Assembly (NCBI GenBank): GCA_035578905.1
Contig: JAQJVL010000125.1
Location: 1,331,398 to 1,395,397 of the forward strand
Length of the DNA: 64,000 nt
From: Stictocephala bisonia
Lineage: Eukaryota > Arthropoda > Insecta > Hemiptera > Membracidae
Direction of reading: 5' to 3'
Part shown: positions 43,620-55,894 of the stretch, in pieces
Layout of the letters: the number at the start of each line of letters is the position of its first letter
Numbering within the stretch: the stretch's first letter is position 1
Notes under the pieces: model-generated
Database searches by the model: none
Seen by the model: the letters and a program-made list of their open reading frames with translations, nothing else
Told to the model about the DNA's origin: nothing
Translations under genes and position numbers: made by a program

Positions 43620-46600
43620 GCGATTAAGTCTGCTTACATAATGAATCCATTGTTAAGACTGACCTGAAACAAACAACCAGCTACAAACCTGTTTTCAACG
43701 AGCAACAAAGAAAGCTAGCCAGTTTCAATACAGTTATACCCATTATATTTCAAAATAAGGCAACATTTCAGTGGTTTACTTGGCTGTACACAACATCTTA
43801 ACCTTGACTACCATCCAACATGGACACCCCAGACTTCTCTAATAGTGTCCATTAACTATATACTCACTAACGTAACTAAAACTTAACAGTCTAAACATTG
43901 TTGTAATATGAATGTTATTTGGATTATATGTATGAAATACGTTCACACAATGAAATAACCTTTAAATTTATAATGGCTTAGTAATGAAATAGCTTTATTA
44001 ATAAAACTATCATTTAATTAGTATAAATATTTTAAATACATATTTTAACTTAGTTTACACATAAAATAAAATATTGCTCTACAATAAGCTAAATAATTTA
44101 CAATACAAAATAATATATGACAATATTACCATGAATATTATTTGAAACCCTAGTATTTTCTTTAACAGTCGTTGCGGTAATTAAGGTTACTTTTGTTTTA
44201 AATAAGCACCCTTTATATATTTTAGTTAGATAATTACTCACTTATACAAAATGATTGCAGAAACAATATCAGGTTTTAAACGATTATTAAAGTTTTGTTT
44301 ATTTGATTATTGTAAACACTATTTTCACACTATTTGTGCATATAAAACAAAACGTTATTAAACCTTATCCCCGAATTCCAAATCATAGTTTGTATACCAA
44401 CAAAGCTGTTCCAATTTAGTGAGATAACACTTTTTGTTCTGACACTATTGTCTGTTTTAAATTTTGATTACTTTGATTACGTCATATATATTCCTTTGAA
44501 TTCCTTTTTTATCAAGAATTTTCCGGGAAAAATGAGTTTAGTAGAGATTAAGTGTAGATAGATAATGTAAAAGGTTCGTACTAAAACAACTTTAATTATA
44601 ATTCATGTATTGCACAAATTGATTTATATACTATAATCGTAAACCTAAACTTAAATGAATGAATAGAATAATGTAAGACGTAATTTAACTCATCAAGCTT
44701 GGTACACATTGAAATAACTTAATACTCACTGTCACTTACTACCCCCACGATAATTCCTCGCTTCTTCATCAACAGCGACAATTACGAAGGTTATAACCAT
44801 CTACACACAATATATATATGTGAGTTTGGCCATTATAGGGGTTACAGTCGTGACGATAAGAGTTTGGAGTGATTATGGGCCTTGGTGGGGGGAGTGCGGG
44901 GGGTGTGGTAGTGACTGGGACTATGGGTCCTTGGGGATGGAAGGATTCATAAACCAGAGTCACTGTTATGTTGTGAGCAATAAATTGCAAATTATAATTA
45001 ATTTCATTTCATTCAACTTTATATATCATGTGTTTAATAATGTCCAAATTTCTGTTTTAAATGGATATTATTGAAATTTAAAATAATCCTATTAGATGTA
45101 TATTAGTACCTTCCCCACACTATCATGTCACCATATATATTTAATTAAATATGTTTACTTCAAGAAATTATAAATGTTTATTTAAAAAAAATCATATTTT
45201 ATTTAAGTTTAATGAATGTTAATAAACTAATCATAACTTAATTTAATTTTAAATTACTTATATGAACCAAATTATACATTTATTTACTATAAAAAATCCT
45301 CTAAATTGACCCAGGCCTTTTTTTAATTTTTATATATTCACCACAAGAAATTATATGTACTGGCCATCAAGTGTAAACATATGTGCTGTAAAAGTGATTG
45401 TTGCAATGACAGTGGCCTTTTCTCTTCCTTCTTCACTAATATTTGCCAGTGGAAGTATCTCAATTTTTAGAGCAACAAAAATTATTTAAATTATATCTAA
45501 TTTTCAGTGAATTGAACAAAGTGTAATTCACAAAACATGTATCAGTACCAACGTAAACATAATTAATATTTAACATCAAGAAAGAAGATTTATTTAAACT
45601 TGGTGAGATCGAGACAGAGTACAACTCATCATCCTGGACCTAGCTACCTAGCATCCAAAACGTTACTTCCAAACCACATTATATCTATACTTCTTTCTTA
45701 TCTTCAATAATTTAAATAGTTCTACAAACTTTATTGTTTTCTAAATTTGATGACCGATTGTATATATTTTATCTTAGTCAAAATTAACCTACTTAAACCA
45801 TTAATCAAGTCTAGCCAGCATGATACCCCACCCAGAGATTTTGAATCTACAAATTTAGAATAAATTATTTCATAGCCTAATTTGGACAAGTCGAAGATAC
45901 ACATTTAAAAATTGTAACTTAAAACTAAATTCATACATACTAATTATTATTGTAAAATTTGTGAGACAGCCATTTTTAATACTAATAGATTCTTTCCATT
46001 TCATTAAACAGCTGTTTTATGAAGTAATATTTATTTGAATACATTAACACATCAAAATAATAATATTTTAATCAAAAACAAATTTACAAATTAAAAACAG
46101 GATATTGCAGCATAAAGCTAAAATGGAAATATGTTACATTACAATTACGTCAAATGTTTCTCCAAAATCTAACATATCATTGTCTGTTCTCCTTTGTGAT
46201 TAACAATGCAACTTGAAACTCTATGAAAGTCCCTCAGTACCGACATTAAACTATTAAGATAGCCAAAAAGACATAAAATTAAAATTTATTAAAATACTTC
46301 AGAACTCAATAATTTACTGTGATAATCAGCGATGGCAAAATGTAAGTACATAATGAATTTGAAATAATAATTTGTAATTTGTAACTGAGTAACATTTCTG
46401 AAAAAAATTAAATCTATATTATAGTTATGGTAATTTTAAAATTCGTCACATCGTCGTTTTAAGTAAGATGGTATTGTATTCAATTTAGTTTAATTATTCA
46501 ATTGTGAGCTTAAGTCTGCTTTGTACATAACTTAAAATAAAAAAAAATCCTTTCAGACAATGACACAAAATGATAAAAACTGGACTTTATCAGGTATTTT

Positions 46601-47400
46601 AAATAATAATAAAAATAGTTACAAGTAGTGTCTTTTTTTTTAATTTCTTAATAGAAACACTGTGCACTTAAAATTTCTGTTTCGTTCTTTAGAGTAAGTT
46701 TAATTTTTAATTTTTATAAGAAAATCACACTTTCTCTTACCTATAAAGGTAGAGGATGTATATTAGCACAATAAAAAATGTAACTTAATTGTCTAGAGCT
46801 ATAGAGCAATATCAAAATTTAGTGCTACGTGCTTATCTCATAAGAGCATTATTAATAGCAACCGTTAAGTACTAGGGTTAACGTTTCGGTAACTACTTAC
46901 ATGACACAGGCCTTAACTTATCCTCATTCAAATATTAAGTACAATATACAGAAATTCGTTAAATTGGCCAAAAAATAACGTAGTTTAATGCACGCTTTTT
47001 GATTATTACGTCATTGCATTCTTCAATTCTGATCGATACAATTATCTGACAGATACAAGGTACTAATTTTAATATTCCATCGCATTATTTCTTAAATTCA
47101 TGTTTAAATCAAACTGAGAAAAAAATAATAAAATAAGCAACGACATCCAACAATAATTTTCTTTACGTGTGTGTATCGGGTGTTACCAAGGTGATAGTCA
47201 GTAAATATTAGCACAGTAATTACCCGGCCTTCGTACGGGTTTATGTTGATTTATATTGTTCTTACTGCTTTCAGTAAAACAAAACATGATGAAATAAGTT
47301 AACTCTAGGTTAGGTATGGTATGTACCTCCTGGAATCTGTATAATGCAAACGTTCGTTTAGGTTAGGTTTGGTACGGTATTTAGTTCACGTGGGTGAAAT
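43620..47400. other. AT-rich sequence, no gene recognised
   Basis: Includes a short G-rich patch at 44,870-44,940. No RNA or coding signature I can support. Confidence 0.45.
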
Positions 47401-47424
47401 AGCAAATATAAACACAAAAATACT

Positions 47425-47600
47425 GTTATAATTCCCATAATTACAGTGCCAACTGATAAGTGGTAAACAACTTGATTACTATTTAGCTATGTTTTTATGT
47501 AATTGGTAGATTTAGTTACCAGTATTTAATAGAATAAATAAATCACCTGATTTCATCCATGTGAAATCATGTGTTTACTGCGCAGCCTCATCGTGATACC
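47425..47600 (+). repeat. Dispersed repeat (family D, copy 2)
   Basis: Relative of 20,735-20,930: GTGGTAAACAACTTGATTAC, TATTTAGCTATG, TTGGTAGATTTAGTTACCAG, then TTAATAGAATAAATAAATCA. Confidence 0.55.
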
Positions 47601-47765
47601 TACCGTCTTTTCTAGTTACAGTGGCAACTATTATAAAAAACATTGTCAAATGGTATGCCATTGGTCTTGCATCAATACTTATTAGAGTCACTGTGTTGGT
47701 ACCCTGATGGAATTGCAAAATAACGATAGGTCTGTGTTTTAAACAGATGCCCTAAGAGTGTCCAT

Positions 47766-48012
47766 GCAACATTTCAGCTGAATGGATTCAGTAGCTTTTT
47801 CGTGATTGAGTAACACACAAACAGACATACACCATTAGATATGTATACTATTTTAAGATAAAAAGAAGACACAGCCAAAGAATTGTAAAGTAATTAAACG
47901 ATCATAAAACAATTGATATATTACAATCACGTAGATAAGTACAAGAACTTTTTCGAGGGTTACTGCTTTTTTAAGCTGAGCAAATATTGATTTTTGAAGA
48001 TTTGAGCTAAAT
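47766..48012 (+). mobile_element. Retroelement 3'-end-like repeat (family F, copy 1)
   Basis: Contains CAACATTTCAGCTGAATGGA, then TTCAGTAGCTTTTTCGTGAT, then TGAGTAACACACAAACAGAC. This word order (A..TTTCA....AATGG.TCAGTAG.TTT..GTGA..GAGTAACA) is familiar from 3' ends of repeats in many insect genomes. Near-identical copy at 48,529-48,775. Confidence 0.6.
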
Positions 48013-48451
48013 GTGGTTTAGTTAAATTTTTATTATCATAAAACACGAGGTGTAAAACATCTTCTTGTGCGCTTTGATGATTTCAGCTAAGCTAGGCTCA
48101 ACTCCGTTCTTTGCCTGTCCAATTTCATCTCCAAGACAAACTTCACTCCTTTAACACTTTAGCGTTTCCTTAAACAGAAATTCTTTAAGAGTGTTAAACA
48201 AAAAGGAACTGTCTTTAAATAATGTCTTATTTAGGAAAGCCAATACACTCATTCCTTATGTGTTTTAATAAATAATACATTCTTACTTTATAGTAATAAA
48301 GAGTAATAAAGCCCTATGGAACCACGAACTATAAGAGTTAGTTCTGCTTAGTACTGGATTGTGTTTAAGTCAGTTCCAGTATCAATAAAAATCATATTTG
48401 GAACACATATTGATTATAAATGATTGTTTTTTTTGGGACAGTAGGTATTGC

Positions 48452-48456
<5 letters not shown>

Positions 48457-48486
<30 letters not shown>
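48457..48486. repeat. (TA)n microsatellite
   Basis: About 15 TA dinucleotides, just before the second family F copy. Confidence 0.9.
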
Positions 48487-48490
<4 letters not shown>

Positions 48491-48528
48491 AACCAGTCTA
48501 ATTTAAACATTTTGCTGTCGCTGAATAC

Positions 48529-48775
48529 AACATTTCAGCTGAATGGGTTCAGTAGCTTTTTCGTGATTGAGTAACACACAAACAGACATACACCATTAGA
48601 TATGTATATTATAGTAAGAAAAAGAAGGCACAGGCAAAGAATTGTATGGTAATTGATTGATCACAAAACAACTGATATATTATAATCACGTAGATAAATA
48701 GAAGAACTTTTTCGAGGGTTATTCCTTTTATAAGCTGAGTAAGTATTGATTTTTGAAGATTTTAGCTAAATAATG
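48529..48775 (+). mobile_element. Retroelement 3'-end-like repeat (family F, copy 2)
   Basis: About 90% identical by eye to 47,766-48,012 along its whole length and in the same orientation, 763 bp downstream. The similarity extends past the conserved module to TTTTTCGAGGGTTA and TATTGATTTTTGAAGATTT. Confidence 0.65.
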
Positions 48776-48779
48776 ATAG

Positions 48780-50605
48780 CTAAATCATCAATTTTCAATC
48801 ATCGAGTTTTGTACGTAGAATATTCAAATAAATAATTGAAAAGCAGTTTATAGCTTTATTAACACAAGTTGAAACAAAAATTGGTTCTTTTATGGACAGT
48901 TACAACTCAACTCAAGTCCTTTATTAACTTTCCCGGCAACTATTCATCTACTGAGATTTGTCTTGATAGATATTCAATTCTTGATATTTTACTTGAAAAC
49001 CCAAAAAAAGTCTCAGAATGTCAACTGTTTAGCCCCCAAAGTTTGTACAGAAAAAAAAATTCCTGAATCTTTTGGTATTTACCTATTTTCAGTCGTGACA
49101 AACTTAAGAGGGTCCGACTGATTTAGGGTCCCTCTTAAAATCAGTCCTAGACACCTCTTAAGGTTGAGAAAAATGACATTGGCCTTTTGTAGAGACTGAG
49201 TCCACCACGATTGGACTATTTATTACCACAAAATGTTTAGCCCCATCGAAACTTTTGTTCGTGTTCGATTTATGGTATAACTATATGAGTCGGAAAGATG
49301 TTCAATAAACTGAAAGAGTGGAGAGTTTTATAATAAAAAATTTGGAAACAATCCAAAATATAGTTTAGAGTCTTAAAAGCAGGATAGTTTATCGTAGCTG
49401 GCAGGTACCAGAGGTACAGTTTAGGAAACTGTTACGTAATATAAAGCCTGGTGTAACTTTGAAACTATTATAACTTGAGCTTACGGTAAGCTTACCATTT
49501 AGGTAATAAATCGATATTGTATGAATGTACATTAGTTATATCTATTGATCACTTAGGGTATCATGTTTGTGCATTAAAAACATACAGTATGAAGGTCATA
49601 AAAAAATCAATGTGATAAATACAAAATAATTAGACATTTTTAATTTATCGCCTGAAATAATAACATGACTTTATTAAGGTATGAAATCCTATTGAGATAC
49701 TTTTAGAAAGGTTTATCATGTAGATAAAATTTAAAAATTCAATATAAATAAAATATCAAATAAGCTTAAAATTTTTACCTTAACCCATAAGCTAATTGTG
49801 TTTATATTATAAGTTTTAAAAAGAATTTTAAATAATAAAGAATACTATGTAGCCATTACAATGATGGTCGCATCGAAATTGAGCTAAGATATTAAAATAT
49901 ATCATATTTCAACACTAAACCTTTGCCCTTAATTTACTATTTTTTTTAAATCATTATTTGTATGTTAAGTTCACAGACTCTAACTGAAACAAAATTCTCT
50001 CAAAATACTTTATTTGGAGTATTTTATGTAAGTGGTATGTGTTTTAACAGCAGCACAGCAATCATCCACTTTGCATTGATGTTCTGGAGCAATATACTCC
50101 AGCAATGTAGTATACAAACCGTTATGTATGAAGAAGATAATAATGCACTCGTATATACTACCCACATTATCTCATGTTTACCACTACTATCAATCACTAT
50201 TATTGTTATTATTATTAGTTTGTATCAGTCTTCTAAAAATTCTTGCTGGTCCCTGATCCGGATCTATATAATACGAATGTTTATGTTGGTGTTATTTTAA
50301 GAAACATCCATCATGGATTACAAAAAGAATCTTTAAAATTACTATGAAAATATGAAAAAGTGTAGATATTCTTTTATTATAAATATAAAAAATAAATAAA
50401 CCACACAGTAAAGATTTTAAGATTATTAAAATAGTACTATATTTAATATGTAATTATTTAGTTGTAATGTAGTTCCTTTTTCTGTAAAATATCTTTCAAA
50501 AACAGTTACATACTAAGCACATTTTTAAGGTTGTGTTGAGGGCTGGCCTCTTGCAACAAGTGTACTTGTTTATCCAACCCGTCTCAGGGGCGGCCACCTT
50601 GTACA
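48780..50605. other. AT-rich sequence, no gene recognised
   Basis: A 112-codon frame at 49,962-50,300 is Leu/Ile/Ser-rich as expected for AT-rich chance ORFs; no domain recognised. Confidence 0.4.
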
Positions 50606-50609
50606 TAAT

Positions 50610-51455
50610 GGCTGACAGTTACACATTAAATATACATGGGTCTCTACACACCACGACCGCATTAGGGCTTCGTTTTATGGTGTCATTACACTTAACTCTT
50701 TAATGACTATAATGAGACCAAGTACGTTTGTACGTTTAGTAATTCATGCAAAGGGGTGACAATTAACACTTAAAATATACATGGGTCTTGACAGTCTACG
50801 ACTACATTAGGGCTTTACTGTATGGTATCATTACACTCCTCTTTAATGACTATAATGAGACCAAGTACGTTTGTACGTTTATTAATTCATGCAAAGGGGT
50901 ACAAATAACACTTGAAATATACATGGGTCTTGACAGTCTACGACTACATTAGGGCTTTACTGTATGGTATCGTTACACTCATCTCTTTAATGACTATAAT
51001 GAGACCAAGTACGTTTGTACGTTTATTAATTCATGCAAAGGGGTGACAATTAACACTTGAAATATACATGGGTCTCTACAGTATACGACTACATTAGGGC
51101 TTTACTGTATGGTATCGTTACACTCATCTCTTTAATGACTATAATGAGACCAAGTACGTTTGTACGTTTATTAATTCACGCAAAGGGGTGACAATTAACA
51201 CTTTAAATATACATGGGTTTCTACAGTCTAAGACTACATTATGGCTTTATTGTATGGCATCATTACACTCATCTCTTTAATGACTATAATGAGACAAAGT
51301 ATGTCTGTACGTTTAGTAATTCATGCAAAGGGGTGACAGTTAACACTTTAAATATACATGCGTCTCTACACACTACGACTACATTAGGGCTTCGTTGTAT
51401 GGTGTCATTACACTCAACTCTTTAATGACTATAAGGAGACCAAGTACGCTCGTGA
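50610..51455 (+). repeat. Satellite-like tandem array, 145-bp monomer, ~5.8 copies
   Basis: The landmark TATACATGGGT recurs at 50,631, 50,776, 50,918, 51,063, 51,208 and (as TATACATGCGT) 51,353, a period of 142-145 bp. Each unit also has ACATTAGGGCTT, TATGGT.TC.TTACACT, TTTAATGACTATAATGAGAC, CAAGTACGTTTGTACGTTTA and AATTCATGCAAAGGGGTGAC. The outer units are more diverged. A decayed fragment may continue near 51,640-51,700. Confidence 0.93.
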
Positions 51456-51459
51456 CTTT

Positions 51460-52930
51460 ACATCACTAAAATTGTATGAACATTTTCTAATGAGCAATAG
51501 TAAAGTTATACTACATTTAAATATATAATTCAAAAAATAATTATTCTTTATAAATAATTCTTAAAATATAATTATATATATAAATATATAATTATACATA
51601 TGTGAGTGTGTGTGTTTTATGAATTTATTACACTCTCGTCCCTTTCACGCCAATAACAAGGCCAAATACGTCCGATCGGTACATCCATAACAAATGCATA
51701 TACATTTACTAATGAGTTAGAGTCAAAATATACTACATTGAAATATACATTTTAAAAGTATATATATTATTTTGAAATTGTTGCTACTCTTCAGTATTTA
51801 TTATTCACCATGAAATAAGTATTTTAGTAAAAAAGTACACATCAAATTGAAGAAAAAAAAATATATATATATGACAAATAAACATAAATAAATAATGCAC
51901 ATTTAAAACGTGTTTAGTTAAAAATGAGTATTCTGCAAAATATAAACTTGGTTCCTAATTAATAGAGACCTGTTAATTAATACCCTATAGTGAACAAATA
52001 ATTATACGAATTTTGTTAGTTGCACGACAAACGGCTTTAATTTATCTAATGAAAGTAAACAAATAAGTTCCTTGATTATATTCTTTTATTCACCTTGTGT
52101 AAACATACCCTTTCTAATTAGAAACACGAAAAACCTGTTCGTCAAAGATTTGCACTAACAATCCTTATTTCCGATAACTCGTATGCCGTTTGCAACTTTT
52201 ACCTTATCATAATATTGTGGACATAAATATTTTAGTCACAGTACAATTAAATGTACATTCTCTTAACTATAAAATTAAAACTATGCATTATCGGCGTTTC
52301 TTAATATTTATGTACAATTTTACTTTGTTAATATATTTATAAAATAGAGTCGTACATTATTTTTTTAGTTTACAAACATTTTTTGAACATATTGTCACTG
52401 AAATAGTATTACGTTAGTTCTAAAAAAAACTCATTGTATTTATTTAGACTATAATTTTCATACTTAATTTAGTTTTCAAACAAATTAAAATACTGGCAAA
52501 ATATTATTATTCAGATAATATTAAATTAAATTTATTATTACTCCTACTAAGAGCAACAGTTTAGATAGAATGTCAACATACATAATGGTCCTATAACATT
52601 CCCTTACAGAACATGTATAGGTGATAGGCTGTCACAGAGAATAAAGAAAGTTGTTAGTCAAGACAAACAATCCCGGTAGGCTCCTGGATCTCCACTTCCT
52701 GTGTGTCCAGAATGGAATACATCATGTACAATCATGCTTCATTTGGGTTAATATTAAAAACTAGTTGTCTACTTTTGTATTATTTTTCTTAATAACCCAA
52801 CAACTGGATATGTTTTTGGATAACTCTATTTTATATAAGCAGTAATATAATAATACCAATAAAAATCTATTGCCTTGCAAATCGAGCTGTCAGTATTTTA
52901 ACATGCTGAAACGTACAATAGTAGTATTTT
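51460..52930. other. AT-rich sequence, no gene recognised
   Basis: No supported feature. Confidence 0.5.
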
Positions 52931-52935
52931 CTGTA

Positions 52936-53160
52936 AAGCCAGTGGCCGAATTGTCTAAGGCGTCAGGACTTGTACACGAATAATTAGAGACAGCGCAGTT
53001 CGAAACCTGGTCTTGGTTCTTAGTTTTTGTCAGCAATATCCACTTTGTAACTTTGTATTGTATGGGCTCTTCTCCTTACTCAGTCTGATAAGTTCTCCGC
53101 ACAGATCAATAGTGTATAGGGATTGCGTATAGGTTGAAAAGGATTTCGGCCTCTCCTTAA
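52936..53160 (+). mobile_element. tRNA-Leu/Ser-like SINE or tRNA pseudogene
   Basis: TGGCCGAATTGTCTAAGGCG (52,943-52,962) is close to the A-box/D-arm of class II tRNAs such as tRNA-Leu. AGTTCGAAACC (52,997-53,007) is a good B box. The stretch between lacks a paired anticodon arm and the 3' acceptor does not close, so it is not a working tRNA. The following ~150 bp of mixed composition suggests a SINE body. Confidence 0.6.
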
Positions 53161-53164
53161 AAAA

Positions 53165-53685
53165 TATCTTCGCGTTAATTGTAAAACGAGGCAAACGCAA
53201 TAAACTTATAGGTCCTTATTTTTAATGTGCTCTAAGCGAAAACTTAGACAAATTTGAGAGTATTTTGTGTAGTATATATAAGAAAATATTCGTGCTACTT
53301 AACAGTTTGTCATTATATATAAATCTTAAGATAGTATAACAATGACTTTACTAAGTATTTTATGAATATTCATTACTCAAATAAAACTTGCCGCATCTTC
53401 TGTTGTAATCTTTTGTTTTTTGAAGTAGAAAGACATTGAACAAATATCTTAGGCTTTTGAGACTACCAGTATCTATCAAAATTTAACAACCATACTGTTG
53501 ATATCTATATTGTAATTTTAAATTTAATCTTTTGTACTAAAATATACAATTTACTAACACAATTAATGCCCCACTTATTTCAGGATACTTCAACTTGTAT
53601 TTATTAATAACAAAATTGTCTCTTAGTATTTTGATTCTGGCTAACGTGCTAATAAATATATTAATTTGTAATTGGCTGTTTGAAT
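53165..53685. other. AT-rich sequence, no gene recognised
   Basis: No supported feature. Confidence 0.5.
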
Positions 53686-53688
53686 TTG

Positions 53689-53936
53689 ATATCCTTTGAC
53701 CTGAGAATCCTTAGATCTTACACAATAATATCCTTAAATTATTATCCATGGACTTTAATATTCTTAGACCTTATTATCCTTAGATTTTAGTTTCTTTAGA
53801 CGTTAGTCTCCTTAGACCTTAGTATATTTTAACCTTAATATCCTGAAATTTTATCATCCTTAGACCTTAGTATCCTTAGCTTTTAGTATATTTAGATCTT
53901 AGTAACATTGGACCGTACTACCCTTAGACCTTAGGG
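53689..53936 (+). repeat. Degenerate 16-bp minisatellite, ~15 units
   Basis: Units vary around ATCCTTAGACCTTAGT with a strict 16-bp spacing over most of the array. Most units differ from the consensus at 1-5 positions. Confidence 0.88.
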
Positions 53937-54254
53937 GGATTGACATTAAAAATTACGTTTTACTTATCATAGAATCGTATTTATTGTATGTATAGAAAAG
54001 TATTTTTTATATATAACACTTGGAAAAATTGGTATGGAAATACAGACTGAACCAGTAATTTAAAAATGATAAAATATTTTTGTCTCATTTCTAATATTTA
54101 TGTGGTATATTCATTGGAATATTCACGATATCAACATAGTTTTCATATTTAGTAATACATAACGATATAAAGTCAATTAAAGTATTTATATTCTCGTTTT
54201 ATTTTAGTATTAGCATTAATGCATATTTACGTATTACCACTATATTCGCCAAAT

Positions 54255-54405
54255 ATGTTAGTCACGTGATGTCAGACCAAATGACATCATAGGGCACATA
54301 TTCAGAACACACCGTCAACAGAGATGTGTTGATATTGGAAATTATCAACCCCCACATAGACCTTTACAATATATCCTGTGAGTCTATATGGTTATATGTT
54401 ATCAA
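54255..54405 (+). repeat. Diverged single copy of the 17.6-kb ~130-bp unit
   Basis: AGTCACGTG, then GTCAGACCAAATGACATCAT, then ATTGGAAATTATCAACCCC follow the order seen twice at 17,595-17,855. Confidence 0.4.
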
Positions 54406-54605
54406 ACATTTAACTTAATACAACGTAGTTTATACGTATTTTCTTACTATGTTTAAGAGTACTCTATATACAGTATTCATTTGTATTGTATAAATAATAT
54501 AAAAATAATAAAGTTAGTACATGACGTTGCAGTAGAGTATCATACATAAAATCATATTACAAAAAATAAAACTACACATCATACTCAAAAAAAGTGCAAA
54601 GTAGA

Positions 54606-54644
54606 CGCTATTAAACAAAACGCAAATAGTTTTGTTTAATAGCG
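54606..54644. repeat. Hairpin, 16-bp perfect arms
   Basis: CGCTATTAAACAAAAC (54,606-54,621) and its complement (54,629-54,644) around a 7-nt loop. Just downstream, GACAATATATAAAATGTTG is inverted at 55,563-55,583. Confidence 0.85.
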
Positions 54645-54784
54645 TGAGACAATATATAAAATGTTGAATAAAATGAGTTTTGTTTTGTTAAACTAAACTG
54701 CAATTTTAAAAGTACAATGCAGTTTTAATTACTTCGAATATAGCCTACAGTATATTCAAAAATTCACAAGATGGCACACAAACT

Positions 54785-54998
54785 AAGGATCCACCTACCC
54801 ACCATACATGTACAGTGGTATTGGACCGACCTCCCCACCATACAGGTACAGTGGTACTGACCCACCCACCCATACATGTACAGTGGTATTGGATCCACCT
54901 ACCCACCATTCAGCTCTAGTGGTATTGGACCCACCCACCCATCCATACACGTACAGTGTATCCCACCCGCCCGCCCATACATGAACATTGGTATTGTT
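54785..54998 (+). repeat. Minisatellite, ~40-bp unit, about 5 copies (block 1)
   Basis: Units of type CCCACCCACCATACATGTAC then AGTGGTATTGGA. C-rich on the plus strand. Confidence 0.8.
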
Positions 54999-55271
54999 AT
55001 AATAACTATTTCATTATACTGAGAAAATGAAAAAGACCAAAAATACGGAAATGAATGGTTACCCCTTTTAGGAACTTTAAGTTCAAAGGACTTTGGTCCA
55101 TACTTTGTGCCTTTAACTAAACACAGGTTGCTTTCTTATGGCCACAGTGAACGCCTCAGGAACAGTTAAATATAAATTACAACTAATGTAGTTCTTTAAA
55201 AATCGGAAGTAATAATTCCTACGTAAATCTAAAGGATTTAAAGAGGAATGATGTCTGACGACGGTGTTGGC

Positions 55272-55336
55272 CCTGCCCCCATATACATACAGTGGTACTG
55301 GCCCACCCACTTACCCTTCACGTACAATGGTACTGG
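55272..55336 (+). repeat. Minisatellite, two further units (block 2)
   Basis: CATATACATACAGTGGTACTGG, in two words CATATACATACAGTGG and TACTGG, then CCCACCCACTTACCCTTCAC and GTACAATGGTACTGG belong to the same repeat as block 1, 275 bp away. The sequence between is unrelated and AT-rich. Confidence 0.7.
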
Positions 55337-55434
55337 TTATGTCAATATCTCTGTACGTGTATGGGTGGGCGTGTTAATTAATAGGTAAGTGTTGGGTACT
55401 AAACAATTCAGTTTGTGATTTGTTGTATCCGGGT

Positions 55435-55583
55435 CCCTGAAAAGATAAAATGTCGCTAATGGTGTCAACAAGTATGATTGAAATGATTTACCATGATGAC
55501 GTACAAGATTTCACTGCTACAATGCAATTCATACAACAGTTGTGAAAGCGTTTCTATACTTTCAACATTTTATATATTGTCTC
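55435..55583 (-). mobile_element. MITE family C, terminal fragment
   Basis: The minus strand reads AAAGTATAGAAACGCTTTCA then CAACTGTTGTATGAATTGCA, then GTGAAATCTTGTACGTCATC, matching the first ~130 bp of family C with a short insertion. The CAGGGTGG terminus is degraded. Confidence 0.55.
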
Positions 55584-55799
55584 ATTTTATTAAACAAAAC
55601 TACGTTTACAATGAGTTTGTTAAACTAAACTGCAAATAGTTTAGTTTAATTTTATCGACAACATTTTATATATTGTCGCAAATAATGTACCTATAAAATA
55701 AAGTGGTTTAAATTCCTAATTACTTAAAAACTACTTTATTGATTTTAGAAAACAAAAGTGGAATATCGGATAGCTACATAATTTGTTCTTGTTAAATCA

Positions 55800-55890
55800 T
55801 CACTCAATCGAAATCCATATTCGCCCATATCTTGACGATCGGCGTCTTATGAATAAATAAATAAATAATAAATAAATAAATAACTAAAAA
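55800..55890 (+). mobile_element. SINE 3' tail, same family as 42,035
   Basis: ATCGAAATCCATATTCGCCC, then ATATCTTGACGATCGGCGTC, then TTATGAATAAATAAATAAAT match 42,243-42,300. The (AATA)n extension is longer here. The tRNA-like head is absent. Confidence 0.75.
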
Positions 55891-55894
55891 GAAT

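Noticed and set aside
49962..50300. 112-codon frame with hydrophobic stretches
   Set aside because: Leu/Ile-rich content is expected in AT-rich DNA; no recognised family, no splice-site support.
52936..53015. Functional tRNA-Leu gene
   Set aside because: A and B boxes are present, but the anticodon arm and acceptor stem do not pair and the B box is imperfect.
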